Part shown: piece after piece, positions 26,574 through 35,800 of the stretch | How positions within the stretch are numbered: position 1 is the first letter of the stretch | Layout: every line of letters begins with the position of its first letter | From: Granulicella sibirica | Lineage (GTDB): Bacteria; Acidobacteriota; Terriglobia; Terriglobales; Acidobacteriaceae | DNA length: 64,000 nt | Direction: 5' to 3' | Assembly: GCF_004115155.1 (NCBI RefSeq) | Contig: NZ_RDSM01000004.1 | Coordinates: 216,091 to 280,090, forward strand | Notes under the pieces: model-generated | Seen by the model: only the letters and a program-made list of their open reading frames with translations | The model's database searches: none | What the model was told of the DNA's origin: nothing | Made by a program: the position numbers and the translations under genes

Positions 26574-27293
26574 CTAAGCGTGGACGGCGACGCCGGCGAA
26601 GGTGATGTAGATGTGGCCCTTGACGGGCGTGCCGAAGACGCTGGCGGGTTTGAAGACGGCCAGTAGAAGCTGGTCTTCGATCTGGGCCTGGACAGCGGGG
26701 GCGTCGGGGCCGGTGGGGGCGCAGATGATGCGGTAGTCGTAGACGCGACCGGTGTTGTTGACCATGGCGTCGACGACGACGGCTCCGCCATTCGGCAGCT
26801 TCGTGTTGTGGATGGCGATAGGCTGGGGTTCGATGGCCGAGTAGAGATAGCGCGGGGCGGTGATGGCGCCGAGAGGCTCGTCGTCGGCGAGGACGGCGTT
26901 CGGCGGGGTGACGACGCCGAGGAGGAAGACGATCGTTCCGACGAGGGTGAGGGCACAGGCGAGGCCAGCCGACGCCTGGATAGCTATGGGGCGTAGGGTG
27001 TTCTCCCAGGCGAGAGAAAAAGTGTCGCGCCAGCTTGATTTGCGGGCGGCCTGCTCGCGGGAGATGGCGAGGCGGAGGCGGAGGCCGAGGTCGTCAGGAG
27101 CCTTGGTGGTGCGGAGGGAGGAGAGCGTTTGCTGCATCGCCTGCCAGTCGGCGAACTCGTGGTTGCACTCGTGGCAGGACTCCAGGTGCGCGGCGATGCG
27201 CTGCATCTCGTGGCCGTTGACGGCGCCATCGAGGTAGGAAGAGAAGGAGTTGCGGATCGTCTCGCAGGTGTCGTTCACGGGCAGGAAGCTCAT
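26574..27293 (-). CDS. Anti-sigma factor with zinc-binding N-terminus and energy-transducer-like C-terminus
   Basis: A 239-residue membrane protein. Residues 30-45 carry the zinc-binding anti-sigma motif HLESCHECNHEF (H-x3-C-x2-C). One transmembrane helix lies near residues 105-128. The periplasmic part has a TonB-C-like pattern (GGAVVVDAMVNNTGRVYDYR, then LLAVFKPASVFGTPVKGHIY). The start overlaps the stop of the ECF sigma gene (ATGA), the standard arrangement for a cognate pair. It should hold the sigma factor inactive at the membrane until an envelope signal releases it. Confidence 0.85.
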   Translation of the reverse strand: MSFLPVNDTCETIRNSFSSYLDGAVNGHEMQRIAAHLESCHECNHEFADWQAMQQTLSSLRTTKAPDDLGLRLRLAISREQAARKSSWRDTFSLAWENTLRPIAIQASAGLACALTLVGTIVFLLGVVTPPNAVLADDEPLGAITAPRYLYSAIEPQPIAIHNTKLPNGGAVVVDAMVNNTGRVYDYRIICAPTGPDAPAVQAQIEDQLLLAVFKPASVFGTPVKGHIYITFAGVAVHA

Positions 27294-27955
27294 CGTGCTT
27301 CGGCTCCTTGCAGGTGCGCGAGACAGCCGTCGGCGGTAAGGAGCTGGCGGAGGGCGGTGCGGCCGCGGGTGAGGCGGGACTTCACGGTGCCGAGGTTGAC
27401 GTCGAGGATCTCGGCGATCTCTTCGTAGGCAAAGCCTTCGATCTCGCGGAGGACGACGACGGTGCGGTAGGCCTCGGGAAGCTCGCGGAGGGCAGATTCG
27501 ACGCGCTCGCGAAGCTGAGACTGGGCGGCGTGGTCGAAGGGCGAGTCGCGGTGGCAGGCGAGAGTGGCGGAGAGGCAGAGGCTCTGGCCGTCTTCGTCGG
27601 GCTCGCCGGTGGAGTCGATGGTGATCTCCTGGCGCTTGTGGCGAGACCACCAGCGGCGCTGGTTGGAGGCCTCGTGGAGGGCGATGCGGTAGAGCCAGGT
27701 GCGGAGCCTGGAGTCGCCGTGGAAGCTGCGGATGCTGCGGAAGACCTTGACGAAGACTTCCTGGGTGATGTCGGCGGCGTCGGCGGGATCCTGCAGGGAG
27801 CGGGCGATGAGGGAGAAGATCTGCTGGTGGTACTGGGCGATGAGGACGCCGAACGCTTCTTCGGAGCCGAGTTTGAGCTCGGCGACGAGGGAGGCGTCGT
27901 TTGTCCGGATTCCAATCGCGCTTGCGAGATTTCCCACTGCGGTGCCCGCCTGCAT
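27290..27955 (-). CDS. RNA polymerase ECF-family sigma factor
   Basis: A 221-residue sigma factor with region 2 (DAADITQEVFVKVFRSI) and region 4 (YEEIAEILDVNLGTVKSRLT) clearly visible, of the RpoE-like group. GAGGA lies eight bases before the ATG. It is followed at once by its zinc-binding anti-sigma factor. Probably controls an envelope or oxidative stress regulon and its own operon. Confidence 0.92.
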   Translation of the reverse strand: MQAGTAVGNLASAIGIRTNDASLVAELKLGSEEAFGVLIAQYHQQIFSLIARSLQDPADAADITQEVFVKVFRSIRSFHGDSRLRTWLYRIALHEASNQRRWWSRHKRQEITIDSTGEPDEDGQSLCLSATLACHRDSPFDHAAQSQLRERVESALRELPEAYRTVVVLREIEGFAYEEIAEILDVNLGTVKSRLTRGRTALRQLLTADGCLAHLQGAEAR

Positions 27956-28144
27956 ATCGGGTGTCCTCTACAGTACGTCGTGGAACGGTTGTGCGGCAAG
28001 GGCCGCCGGTAGCGTTTCAGGGAATCCTTAGAATTGAGCGAAGGAAACTACGCCGCCGGCGGCCGAGTGCTCGCTCACTCTGGGTACTTAGACACCGGGG
28101 GGTGGGTGTTTAGTTCCCGAAGTGCCGCGTTTTCGGTGCAGGGT

Positions 28145-28173
28145 TTGACGGATACGTCAGAGTCCGCGAGAAT
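28145..28173 (+). promoter_or_regulatory. Candidate promoter of tRNA-Ala
   Basis: TTGACG (28145-28150), a 17-base spacer, then GAGAAT (28168-28173), about 22 bases upstream of the mature tRNA 5' end. Confidence 0.55.
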
Positions 28174-28195
28174 AGAGAGAGTCCTTCCTAAGAGT

Positions 28196-28271
28196 GGGCC
28201 TGTGGCGCAGCTGGGAGCGCGCTTCCATGGCATGGAAGAGGTCATCGGTTCGATCCCGATCAGGTCCACCA
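28196..28271 (+). tRNA. tRNA-Ala (anticodon GGC)
   Basis: A 76-base cloverleaf including encoded CCA. The acceptor stem GGGCCTG pairs with CAGGTCC and contains the G3:U70 pair that identifies alanine tRNAs. The anticodon stem CTTCC/GGAAG encloses loop ATGGCAT with anticodon GGC, and the T arm has the TTCGATC loop. The 3' end abuts an integrase gene pointing toward it, so its 3' part is the likely attachment site of the downstream island. Confidence 0.95.
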
Positions 28272-28287
28272 AACAACCCCTTACAAA

Positions 28288-29610
28288 TCAAGCATATGCC
28301 GGGAGGCGTTCACTCCCTCCTCTCGGTGACTTTGTGTCATTTTGTGTCACGCGTTCAGAAGGCTTGCGCCGACTTCTGAGCAGTGCTGCGGTTGAAGCCG
28401 ACTCCTTCAAGTTTTTCCGACTCCGCGCATCCGATTTTCTTAGCTCCAAGTTGATGGAGTTGATCGTCGATTGCACGCTTGCAGGAATCTCCTGCATATA
28501 GACGTCCGTGGTGGTAGCGGTGCGTGAGTGCCGCATGACACCTTGAACATCTTTGATGGTCCCCTTCTTCTGTGCGAGGGTTGCGATCGTTCGGCGGATA
28601 ACCTGAAACGTCAACTTGGGCAACTGCAATTCGCGGGCGATCTTGTGAAGAACGCGTTTGCGATAGTTGTCCGTGTCAAGGAAACCTCCGTCTTCATTTT
28701 GAAAGATGAAGTCATCTGGGGACAGAGAGGCCAACGTTCGCTTTCCCTTCTCAAATGCCTCCCGCGCTTTCTGTTCACATTCGAAACGCCATGCATGCAA
28801 GTCGTCAGCAAGTTGTCGCGGAATGTGAATCACGGTAAGGCTCTTCTTTGTTTTGCCCCAATCTCGGATCTTGCCTTTATAAACAGTCTCCGCGACCGTG
28901 AGCGTCGATGCTTTGTATTCAAACCGCTTCCATCTAAATGCGAAGAGTTCACTCGGACGCAAGGCGTTCGTCATATCGAGCTCAAGCAAGATGCGATCTC
29001 GAAGACTCAACTTCGAAAGCGCTAGCCTGAGCTGATCCCAAGTGAGCGTCGTGGTGTCCGTCGCCCGTAGCTGGACAGGAACCTTGAGCTTGCGTGCGGG
29101 GTCCTTAACGAGAAAGTCCTGATCGACTGCCTCGGCGAAGATGTCCCGGACGTAAGCACGCATTTGCAAGACACGGTCCTTTGATCGGGTTGTAGCCAGC
29201 TTGTTGAGGTGCAGTTGCAAGCTGAACTTGTCAAAGTTGGCCAACGGGATTTCGCCAAGCGGTGCGACGATGTCCAATTGGATAAGGAGCTTCTTGGTTT
29301 TCGCGGTCTCTTCCTTCCAAACGGCTTCTTTAAGTGGAATGAACCGGTTGTTTACGAACCATGCCAGGGTGACGGAACCATCGTTGATGATGCGTGTCGG
29401 AGAGCCGGGCTGGCCCAATTGTTTAGTGATCTCACGTTCAAGTGCTTGACGGGCTTCTGTCTTGGTCAACTTCGACTTCGGCCCGAGGTTCACAGGAACG
29501 CGAACGGACTTCGGCTCATTCGTGGCAGGGTCGTTTACCATTTTCCGGTAATACCCATACCATTGCTTCCCGCGAGGCGTTACATAACCTCGTTGGTAGG
29601 TTGTACCCAT
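28288..29610 (-). CDS. Site-specific tyrosine integrase
   Basis: A 440-residue phage/ICE-type integrase. An N-terminal arm-binding region (about 1-70) and a SAM-like core-binding domain (about 85-170) precede the catalytic domain. Catalytic Arg I lies in ALRPSELFAFRW, the histidine near the C-terminus in VMRHSRTATTTDVY with the tyrosine nucleophile at its end. Box II reads FQVIRRT, so the usual first His is Gln while the Arg is kept. It is adjacent to, and directed toward, tRNA-Ala, the position expected of an enzyme that integrates at the tRNA 3' end. Confidence 0.92.
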   Translation of the reverse strand: MGTTYQRGYVTPRGKQWYGYYRKMVNDPATNEPKSVRVPVNLGPKSKLTKTEARQALEREITKQLGQPGSPTRIINDGSVTLAWFVNNRFIPLKEAVWKEETAKTKKLLIQLDIVAPLGEIPLANFDKFSLQLHLNKLATTRSKDRVLQMRAYVRDIFAEAVDQDFLVKDPARKLKVPVQLRATDTTTLTWDQLRLALSKLSLRDRILLELDMTNALRPSELFAFRWKRFEYKASTLTVAETVYKGKIRDWGKTKKSLTVIHIPRQLADDLHAWRFECEQKAREAFEKGKRTLASLSPDDFIFQNEDGGFLDTDNYRKRVLHKIARELQLPKLTFQVIRRTIATLAQKKGTIKDVQGVMRHSRTATTTDVYMQEIPASVQSTINSINLELRKSDARSRKNLKESASTAALLRSRRKPSERVTQNDTKSPRGGSERLPAYA

Positions 29611-29733
29611 TCGTTCCCTCAGTTCTGTGGCGGGAAAAGATAGGGCCTATCTCAATTTTACCGACGTGTTCTGCGGGAAATAAAGACAGGCCACACAAGT
29701 TTGTCATCTCTGATTCACGAGCTCGGCATCAAC

Positions 29734-30057
29734 TCACGCACGTCGCCGTAAGGCGCTCAGTCGCTCCCTCTCATCGATGAAAGCCTCAATCCCACTAGGG
29801 CGATAGCGAAGCGCCCCGTCTCCCATCCGTATGACGGGCAAGAGTGGTTTCTTCCTTGAGGAATGATCCCAAACCCAATCCGTGCTCACATTGAGACGCC
29901 TCGCGACGTCCTCGGCCGTGAGAAGCGGTTCTGCATCTATGACCCTTGCTGGTGGCTTTCGAAGTTGATGGTTGAACGACAACCTCTCAGGTGAGGTCGA
30001 AGCGCCAACCGGCTCAGGCTTATCGAAGGACGGAACGAACCCGGACGTATTCCCCAT
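29734..30057 (-). CDS. Excisionase/AlpA-like helix-turn-helix protein
   Basis: A 107-residue protein whose second half is a MerR-like winged helix of the excisionase type: LLTAEDVARRLNVSTDWVWD, a wing with MGDGALRYRPSGIEAFI, and a basic tail RRRA. The first 45 residues are low-complexity. Located about 120 bases upstream of the integrase on the same strand, it probably acts as recombination directionality factor or integrase regulator. Confidence 0.8.
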   Translation of the reverse strand: MGNTSGFVPSFDKPEPVGASTSPERLSFNHQLRKPPARVIDAEPLLTAEDVARRLNVSTDWVWDHSSRKKPLLPVIRMGDGALRYRPSGIEAFIDERERLSALRRRA

Positions 30058-30316
30058 GCTGCACCTCGCGTAAATCGATCAGCTTCGAGCGTGACGCTTT
30101 CATTCATATCAGTCCAATACTTCTTATCGATTTCGCTCCAGTTTTTGTCTATACCGAGGCCAGCGCGCCGGATGGTTACCTAGAGGACTCCGGTGTCCCC
30201 GTCGCGCCCAATTGACAATCTCAGCCCATTGCGAAGAATGGTGTTTGGAACAAGTTTTCCACAGTCGAGTACGTCGGACCTGTGGAATCGACGAAAGCCA
30301 AGTGGAGCTCCAGGCT

Positions 30317-31267
30317 ATGTCAGATTCCCTCACATTCCGTCTTCTCCGCTACATCAAAGCGTCTGCCGAGAGCTTGAATTTCACTCGCGCAGCGGAGCAG
30401 GTTTTCGTTGCTCAATCCTCTCTAAGCCATCAGATCGGAAAGTTCGAAGACAATATCGACGTCACGATCTTCGATCGATTACAGAATGGGTTGAAGCTCA
30501 CGCCGGCGGGCCGAATCGTCGCGACGTATGCGGAGAACACCTTGCGAGAGTGGGAGCAGACGCTGGTCATGGCTCGGGCTGTCCAACGCAACGAAGTGCC
30601 ACCTCTCAGAGTTGGCTTTTCATCCTTTGTCAACGCAAAGCTGCTTGAGAAATTTCACGAGGGTTACGATCGGATGTTCTCCGGTTGCACCATTCAACTG
30701 CTGAGTGGAGACCCTCTTCTGTGTTTACAACGTCTTGATGGACGAACGCTCGATTGCGCGATTCTCCCGCTGCCAATCGACGAGAAGCTTTATTGTGTCC
30801 AGCAGATTGCACAATCGCCGTTGGTGGTCTGCATGCGCTCCGACGATGTCCTTGCTGACCTCGCGCTTGTCGATATTCATGAGGTCGCGCAACGCATCAC
30901 CATATTTCCGGATCCAGAACTGCATCCTTCCGCGCACGCCTGTCTCTTGGAGATGTTCGGTGAACTGGGGATTTCTATGCACCTGTCCTGCTCAGCTCGT
31001 ACACCCTCTGAGATTCAATGGATGGTAAAAGAGCGATTCGGACTCGCTCTCATCGACCAACTCTCGCCACTAGATTCGGGACTTATTACACGAGCAATTG
31101 TCGGCCTCAACTGGACGGCCGATACCGCCTTCGTCTATGTAAGCCCAACAGATCACGTTGCACTCCCATTCGTAGAACGGTTCCTTCGGGAGACCTGGAT
31201 GGAATCACGGAGGAGAAGACTTCCGAGCAAAGTGCGTGTACCCGAGCAGATGGAGCTGCTCGTGTGA
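30317..31267 (+). CDS. LysR-family transcriptional regulator
   Basis: A 316-residue regulator from ATG 30317. The N-terminal helix-turn-helix (LNFTRAAEQVFVAQSSLSHQ) is typical of LysR proteins, and the remainder forms the two-lobed effector domain beginning near residue 90 (PPLRVGFSSF). It is divergent from the integrase/excisionase genes and precedes the chimeric conjugation gene. Its effector and targets are unknown; control of nearby island genes is inferred. Confidence 0.87.
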   Translation: MSDSLTFRLLRYIKASAESLNFTRAAEQVFVAQSSLSHQIGKFEDNIDVTIFDRLQNGLKLTPAGRIVATYAENTLREWEQTLVMARAVQRNEVPPLRVGFSSFVNAKLLEKFHEGYDRMFSGCTIQLLSGDPLLCLQRLDGRTLDCAILPLPIDEKLYCVQQIAQSPLVVCMRSDDVLADLALVDIHEVAQRITIFPDPELHPSAHACLLEMFGELGISMHLSCSARTPSEIQWMVKERFGLALIDQLSPLDSGLITRAIVGLNWTADTAFVYVSPTDHVALPFVERFLRETWMESRRRRLPSKVRVPEQMELLV

Positions 31268-31353
31268 AGTGAATGATCGCCATAGGCAAAATGTATGGCG
31301 AAATCGATAGGAACTGTTGGACGAGGCGTTGAACGGGCTTTACGTTTTCCTTC

Positions 31354-31374
31354 ATGGCGACGGTTACTCGCCAT
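31354..31374 (+). promoter_or_regulatory. Leader hairpin before the trbC-traA chimera
   Basis: ATGGCGA and TCGCCAT form a 7-bp stem with loop CGGTTAC, ending two bases before the AGGAG ribosome-binding site at 31376-31380. Such placement could modulate translation. Confidence 0.4.
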
Positions 31375-31387
31375 CAGGAGAATGCCT

Positions 31388-32842
31388 ATGACACTTCGTT
31401 CACGTTTCGAAAATCGCAACCTAAAAGGAAAGATCATCCGTGCCATCCGCCTGATGGCTCCAACGCTCTTGGCCCTGTCTCTCGCGGGTGTGGCACACGC
31501 GCAAGGAACGATGGACTTTTCAGGAGCCCAAACGCTGATGGGAACCTTCAAAACGACCCTCTTGAAATCGGTTCGCGAAGCCGCAGAACAGCGAGGGTAT
31601 GTCGTCGAAGGCTTCGCCCCGACTTCTCGCGCCGCGAACCAGCTCCGCGATGCCGGGATCTCCGCCGACACCTTACAGGGCTTCTTGGTTCGCGCCCGCC
31701 AGCCGAACCCCGACCGTCATCTGTACATGGTCGATGAATCGAGTCTCGCCAGCACCAAACAAGTGCGTGACTTCCTCGCGAAGCTGGAATCCGGCGACCG
31801 TGTATTGCTTATTGGAGATACCAGACAGCATCAGGGAGTCGAAGCCGGCAAGCCGTTCGAGCAGTTGGTGAATGCCGGGATGAGGACGACACAGCTTGAC
31901 CAGATCGTCCGCCAACGAGAGGCCCCCGAGCTTTTGAAGGCCGTCGAGCATTTGTCACGCGGGGAAATCGCCGAAGGTGTGGCGCTCTTAGAACGGCAGG
32001 GCCGCGTTACCGAGATTACCGATCCGCAACAGCGCATCGCCGCCATTGCTCGGAGCTACGCCGCCAGCCCGGAAAACACCATCGTTGTCTCTCCTGATAA
32101 TGCTTCGCGCCGTCAGATCAATCAGGCAGTCCGTTCCGAATTGCAAGCTCTCGGCAGAGTCTCCTCGGAGGACCACGCGGTGCGCGTACTCGCCCCCCGT
32201 TCCGACATGACCGGTGCCGACAGGACCTGGGCCGCTCGCTACGCCGTAGACGACGTTCTCTACTATCCGCGTGGCAGCCAAGACATCGGAATAGAGCGAC
32301 AAAGCTATACGAAGGTTGTCACTATCCAGCCCAAGGACAACCTGCTCACCGTTCAGAAAGGAGACGGAGCCACCATTACATACAATCCCGCGCGGCTCTA
32401 CGGCGTGAACGTCTACCGCGAATTGGAGCAGGAGTTTGCCGTTGGCGATCGTTTGAGTTTTACTGCCCCGTCCAAAGAGCTAGGCGTGGCCAACCGCGAC
32501 CTCGGCACAGTGCAACAGATCGACAACGATGGCCAGCTCTCGGTGAAGATGGACAACGGCAAAGCGGTCAGCTTCGATGCCAATCAAATGCAGCACTTCG
32601 ACCACGGCTACACAGTCACCAGTCACAGCTCTCAGGGGCTCACCGCCGACCGCGTGCTGATCAATATCGACACGAATGTCCACCCAGAGCTGATAAATCC
32701 GCGCTTCGCTTACGTCGCCGTCTCGCGCGCCTCTCACGACACGCAGATCTTCACTAATGCGGCATATGCTTTAGCAACGAATCTCGGTCATGCTGTCGAT
32801 AAGACTTCAGCAATTACTGTGGGTGAAGGTTTTGGCTTGTGA
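31388..32842 (+). pseudogene. Chimeric gene: VirB2/TrbC-type pilin signal region fused to helicase half of a MobF relaxase
   Basis: An intact 484-codon frame with two unrelated parts. Residues 1-50 resemble the basic leader and signal peptide of VirB2/TrbC pilins (MAPTLLALSLAGVAHAQG, then DFSGAQTLMGTFKT). From residue 55 on it matches the TraA/TraI helicase: SVREAAEQRGYVVEGFAPTS, Walker B MVDESS, IGDTRQHQGVE, TSHSSQGLTADRV and YVAVSRASHDTQIF. The relaxase domain and true Walker A are missing; GTFKTT (31541-31558) stands where GTGKTT should be. A deletion between trbC and traA through this short homology explains it. AGGAG seven bases before ATG 31388 supports the start. Helicase activity is unlikely. 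Confidence 0.75.
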
Positions 32843-32872
32843 TGGAAATTGTTCACCGCGCGCGGGCGCGTA

Positions 32873-35800
32873 TCAAAGCCGCTGCACTTGTTGTTGTGCC
32901 TCTAAAGTGCGGACACGATGTAGCAACCTTTCGACTTCCGCGTTCCGGTTCTTGAACCAATCCGTTGACCATATCCGATGGATCTTCCATCCTTGGTTCT
33001 CTAAAGTCATTTGCCGCAGCCGATCGCGGTCCCGTGCGGATCGCCCCGAATGGTAGCTCTTGCCGTCGAACTCTACTCCAAGTAGAAACGCACCCGGACG
33101 GTGAGGATGTCTCACTGCCAAGTCAATGAAGTACCCACTTACTCCCACTTGGGGCACAACCTCATATCCATTCGCCTTCAAAACGGACCCAACAGCAGCT
33201 TCATGTTGATTCGATGGTTCAGCGCCAGGTGAAATCTCAGGGCTCGCCGAGATTCCACTCTTCGCGAAGTGCATGTATCCCTTGAGTGCGCGGACTCCCC
33301 ACGGTGTAGTCGCTTCCGAACGGATCATGTCGGGGTCGAGCGAACTGAATAGTACCGTTCGCTTTTTAGCCCGCGTGATCAGCACGTTCAGTCTCCGTTG
33401 TCCCGTGGCGCTGTTGACCCCAGAGAATCGCTGGAAATAGTTACCTTGCGGATCGGGTCCATAAGTGACTGAAATGAAGATTACGTCTCGTTCATCGCCC
33501 TGAACATTCTCCAGATTCTTGATAAAGAATGGCTCGGGCGTGCTTTCCCTGGCATCAATCCAACTGTTCGAGAACGAATCCTGCTTCAACTTCATGTCCA
33601 GCAGCTCTTCGATCAGTTCTCGCTGCTCAAAGTTCATAGTCACAACGCCCAAAGATTCTGACGGATACAGTGCGATGTGCTCCAAGATAGCGTCTACAAC
33701 GCGCTCCGCTTCCAGAGCGTTTCTACGATTCTCATAGATACCTTTGGCCTCAACGTATTTGACCCCAAGCTCAGGGTGGTCGTGATATGCGGATGGGAAG
33801 ACGACCAAATTGCCGTCATAAAATTCGGAATTGGAAAACGCGATTAGGCTGTGATGCTGTGATCTATAGTGCCAGCGTAAGCGACGCACGGGCTGGTAAC
33901 GACTCAGGGCAATATCAAGGATGCTTTCACCTTCTCCTACAGCCGTCTTGTCCTCTGCCTCTTCCGCTTCATCATCTAGGGTTCGTTGAAAATATGAGGT
34001 CGGCGGGAGCTGTTTCGGATCGCCAACGATGACCAATTGTGTTCCACGAGCGACTGCGCCCAGCGCATCCTCGGGCCGTAACTGCGACGCCTCATCCATG
34101 ACAATCAGATCAAAGGACAAATGGCCCGGAGCAAGAAACTGCGCCACCGACATAGGACTCATCATGAAGCATGGCTTTAGTCCCTGAATGGCCCGACCCG
34201 CACGAAGCATCAACTGTCGAATTGGGATATGTGCTCGCTGCTTCGTAATTTCGTGGCTTACAAGTGCAAGCTCGGTCGTATCTTTGACAACCGAACCCCG
34301 CACTCCGGGTGGGACAACACGACGGCTAGCACGATGCGCAATATCGAGTTGGTTTAGATTGATGACAGATCGATCAAGCGCTGCAAACTGTGAACGCACT
34401 TCTTCATGAGTCGTGCCGCTCAAACGCCAGAGGTCGGGATGTTCACTAAACAGGCGCCGAAGCAAAGTGTCGCAGAAGAGATACTCGAAAGCTCCAGATA
34501 CACTTTCGAAGGAAATCGCTCCGAGCAGGCACTGATTGACCAGATACTCCAATCCCGCATTTCGCAGTTGTGTTGCCGAACGCTGAGCATCGATCCAGAT
34601 CGGTAAGAGAGATTCGGTTTCTCGACATTTATCAATTGCGGCCGCAGCCTTCTGAAGAGCCGCAACAGACGAACGTTTCGCAAATGGTATCGGTGACCCG
34701 AGCGCCGCTACAACCTCATTTTCTCCGACGCCTAAGGCTGAAGTGTTGTCGTTGAGGTCCTTGATCCACCGATATAGCCATTGAACGCGCTCTGGGTACT
34801 CCAGTGCCAAGAGCCACTTCTTGATCTCTGACGGGAAGTTTGATGCGACTATCCGTTGCACCAAAGCAATGGCACGAGTCACCGGAGTGGGATCAGTCGC
34901 CAGTCCCTCATAATGAAGACCCAAAACTACTTTCGCCGCTTCGTCGTTTTGAATTTGATAGCGGAGACCCTTTGCCTTCGCAACGCGATCAAATAAGTCA
35001 ACGATCTGGGTCCGGCTCGTTGAGTCTGCAAGTGCGATCGGCTCCAGTATCGTAATCACAAGAGAGGAAGCCGACGCTATAGCGCGCACATTCTCCAAGA
35101 AGGCTTCCACTTCCGCGTCCACTTGCTCCAACTTGAGATTTGGGACCCGTGCGTGCAAATCCGTTAACCGCTGCAACGCATCTTCCAACTCTTCCGGTAC
35201 GGGAAAGCTTTCACTTGCCATGCCGAGAATGCCTCGCAGTCGACTGGCCGGAAGTGTGAGTAGGGCTGATCGCACTTCCGAAGCGAAAGGCTGATGTTCT
35301 GGCAGTCTCGCAAATACCTCTTCATGCCACCGCGTGACATCAATCAGATCTGCCCATGGGGTAGAAAGGCCTGAAAACTGTTCACCGAGCTCCGTTCTAT
35401 ATTCCACTCGGCTGGAGAAAGCTTCGATCTTGACACGGCTATGAGCGAGCAAACGCAAGCAAGCGGCCTTTTGATTACGCGTTCGCTTCTGTGCTGCATG
35501 GCAATGCGCCTTAAAGAGCGATGCCGCACCACGATATGGCTTAGCCCATCTGCCGTACCACGGCGTGCTATCCAGGACGGCAGCGGCCTCATTTAGTTGC
35601 AGCGCAGAGGTCTCACTATCGACCACAAAATGCTCCGACAGGCTTTGTCTCTCCGCCAGGAGTGCGGAACATTCTCTTTGGGCCGCTTCGAGAAGGTGAG
35701 CTAGGCCGTCCTTCGCGAAACGGGAACCTCGTAGATGAGCGAGATGCATCGGCGCTTTTGTAAGTAATTGGCGAGCAGCGATCAGGTCGGTGAGGCACCT

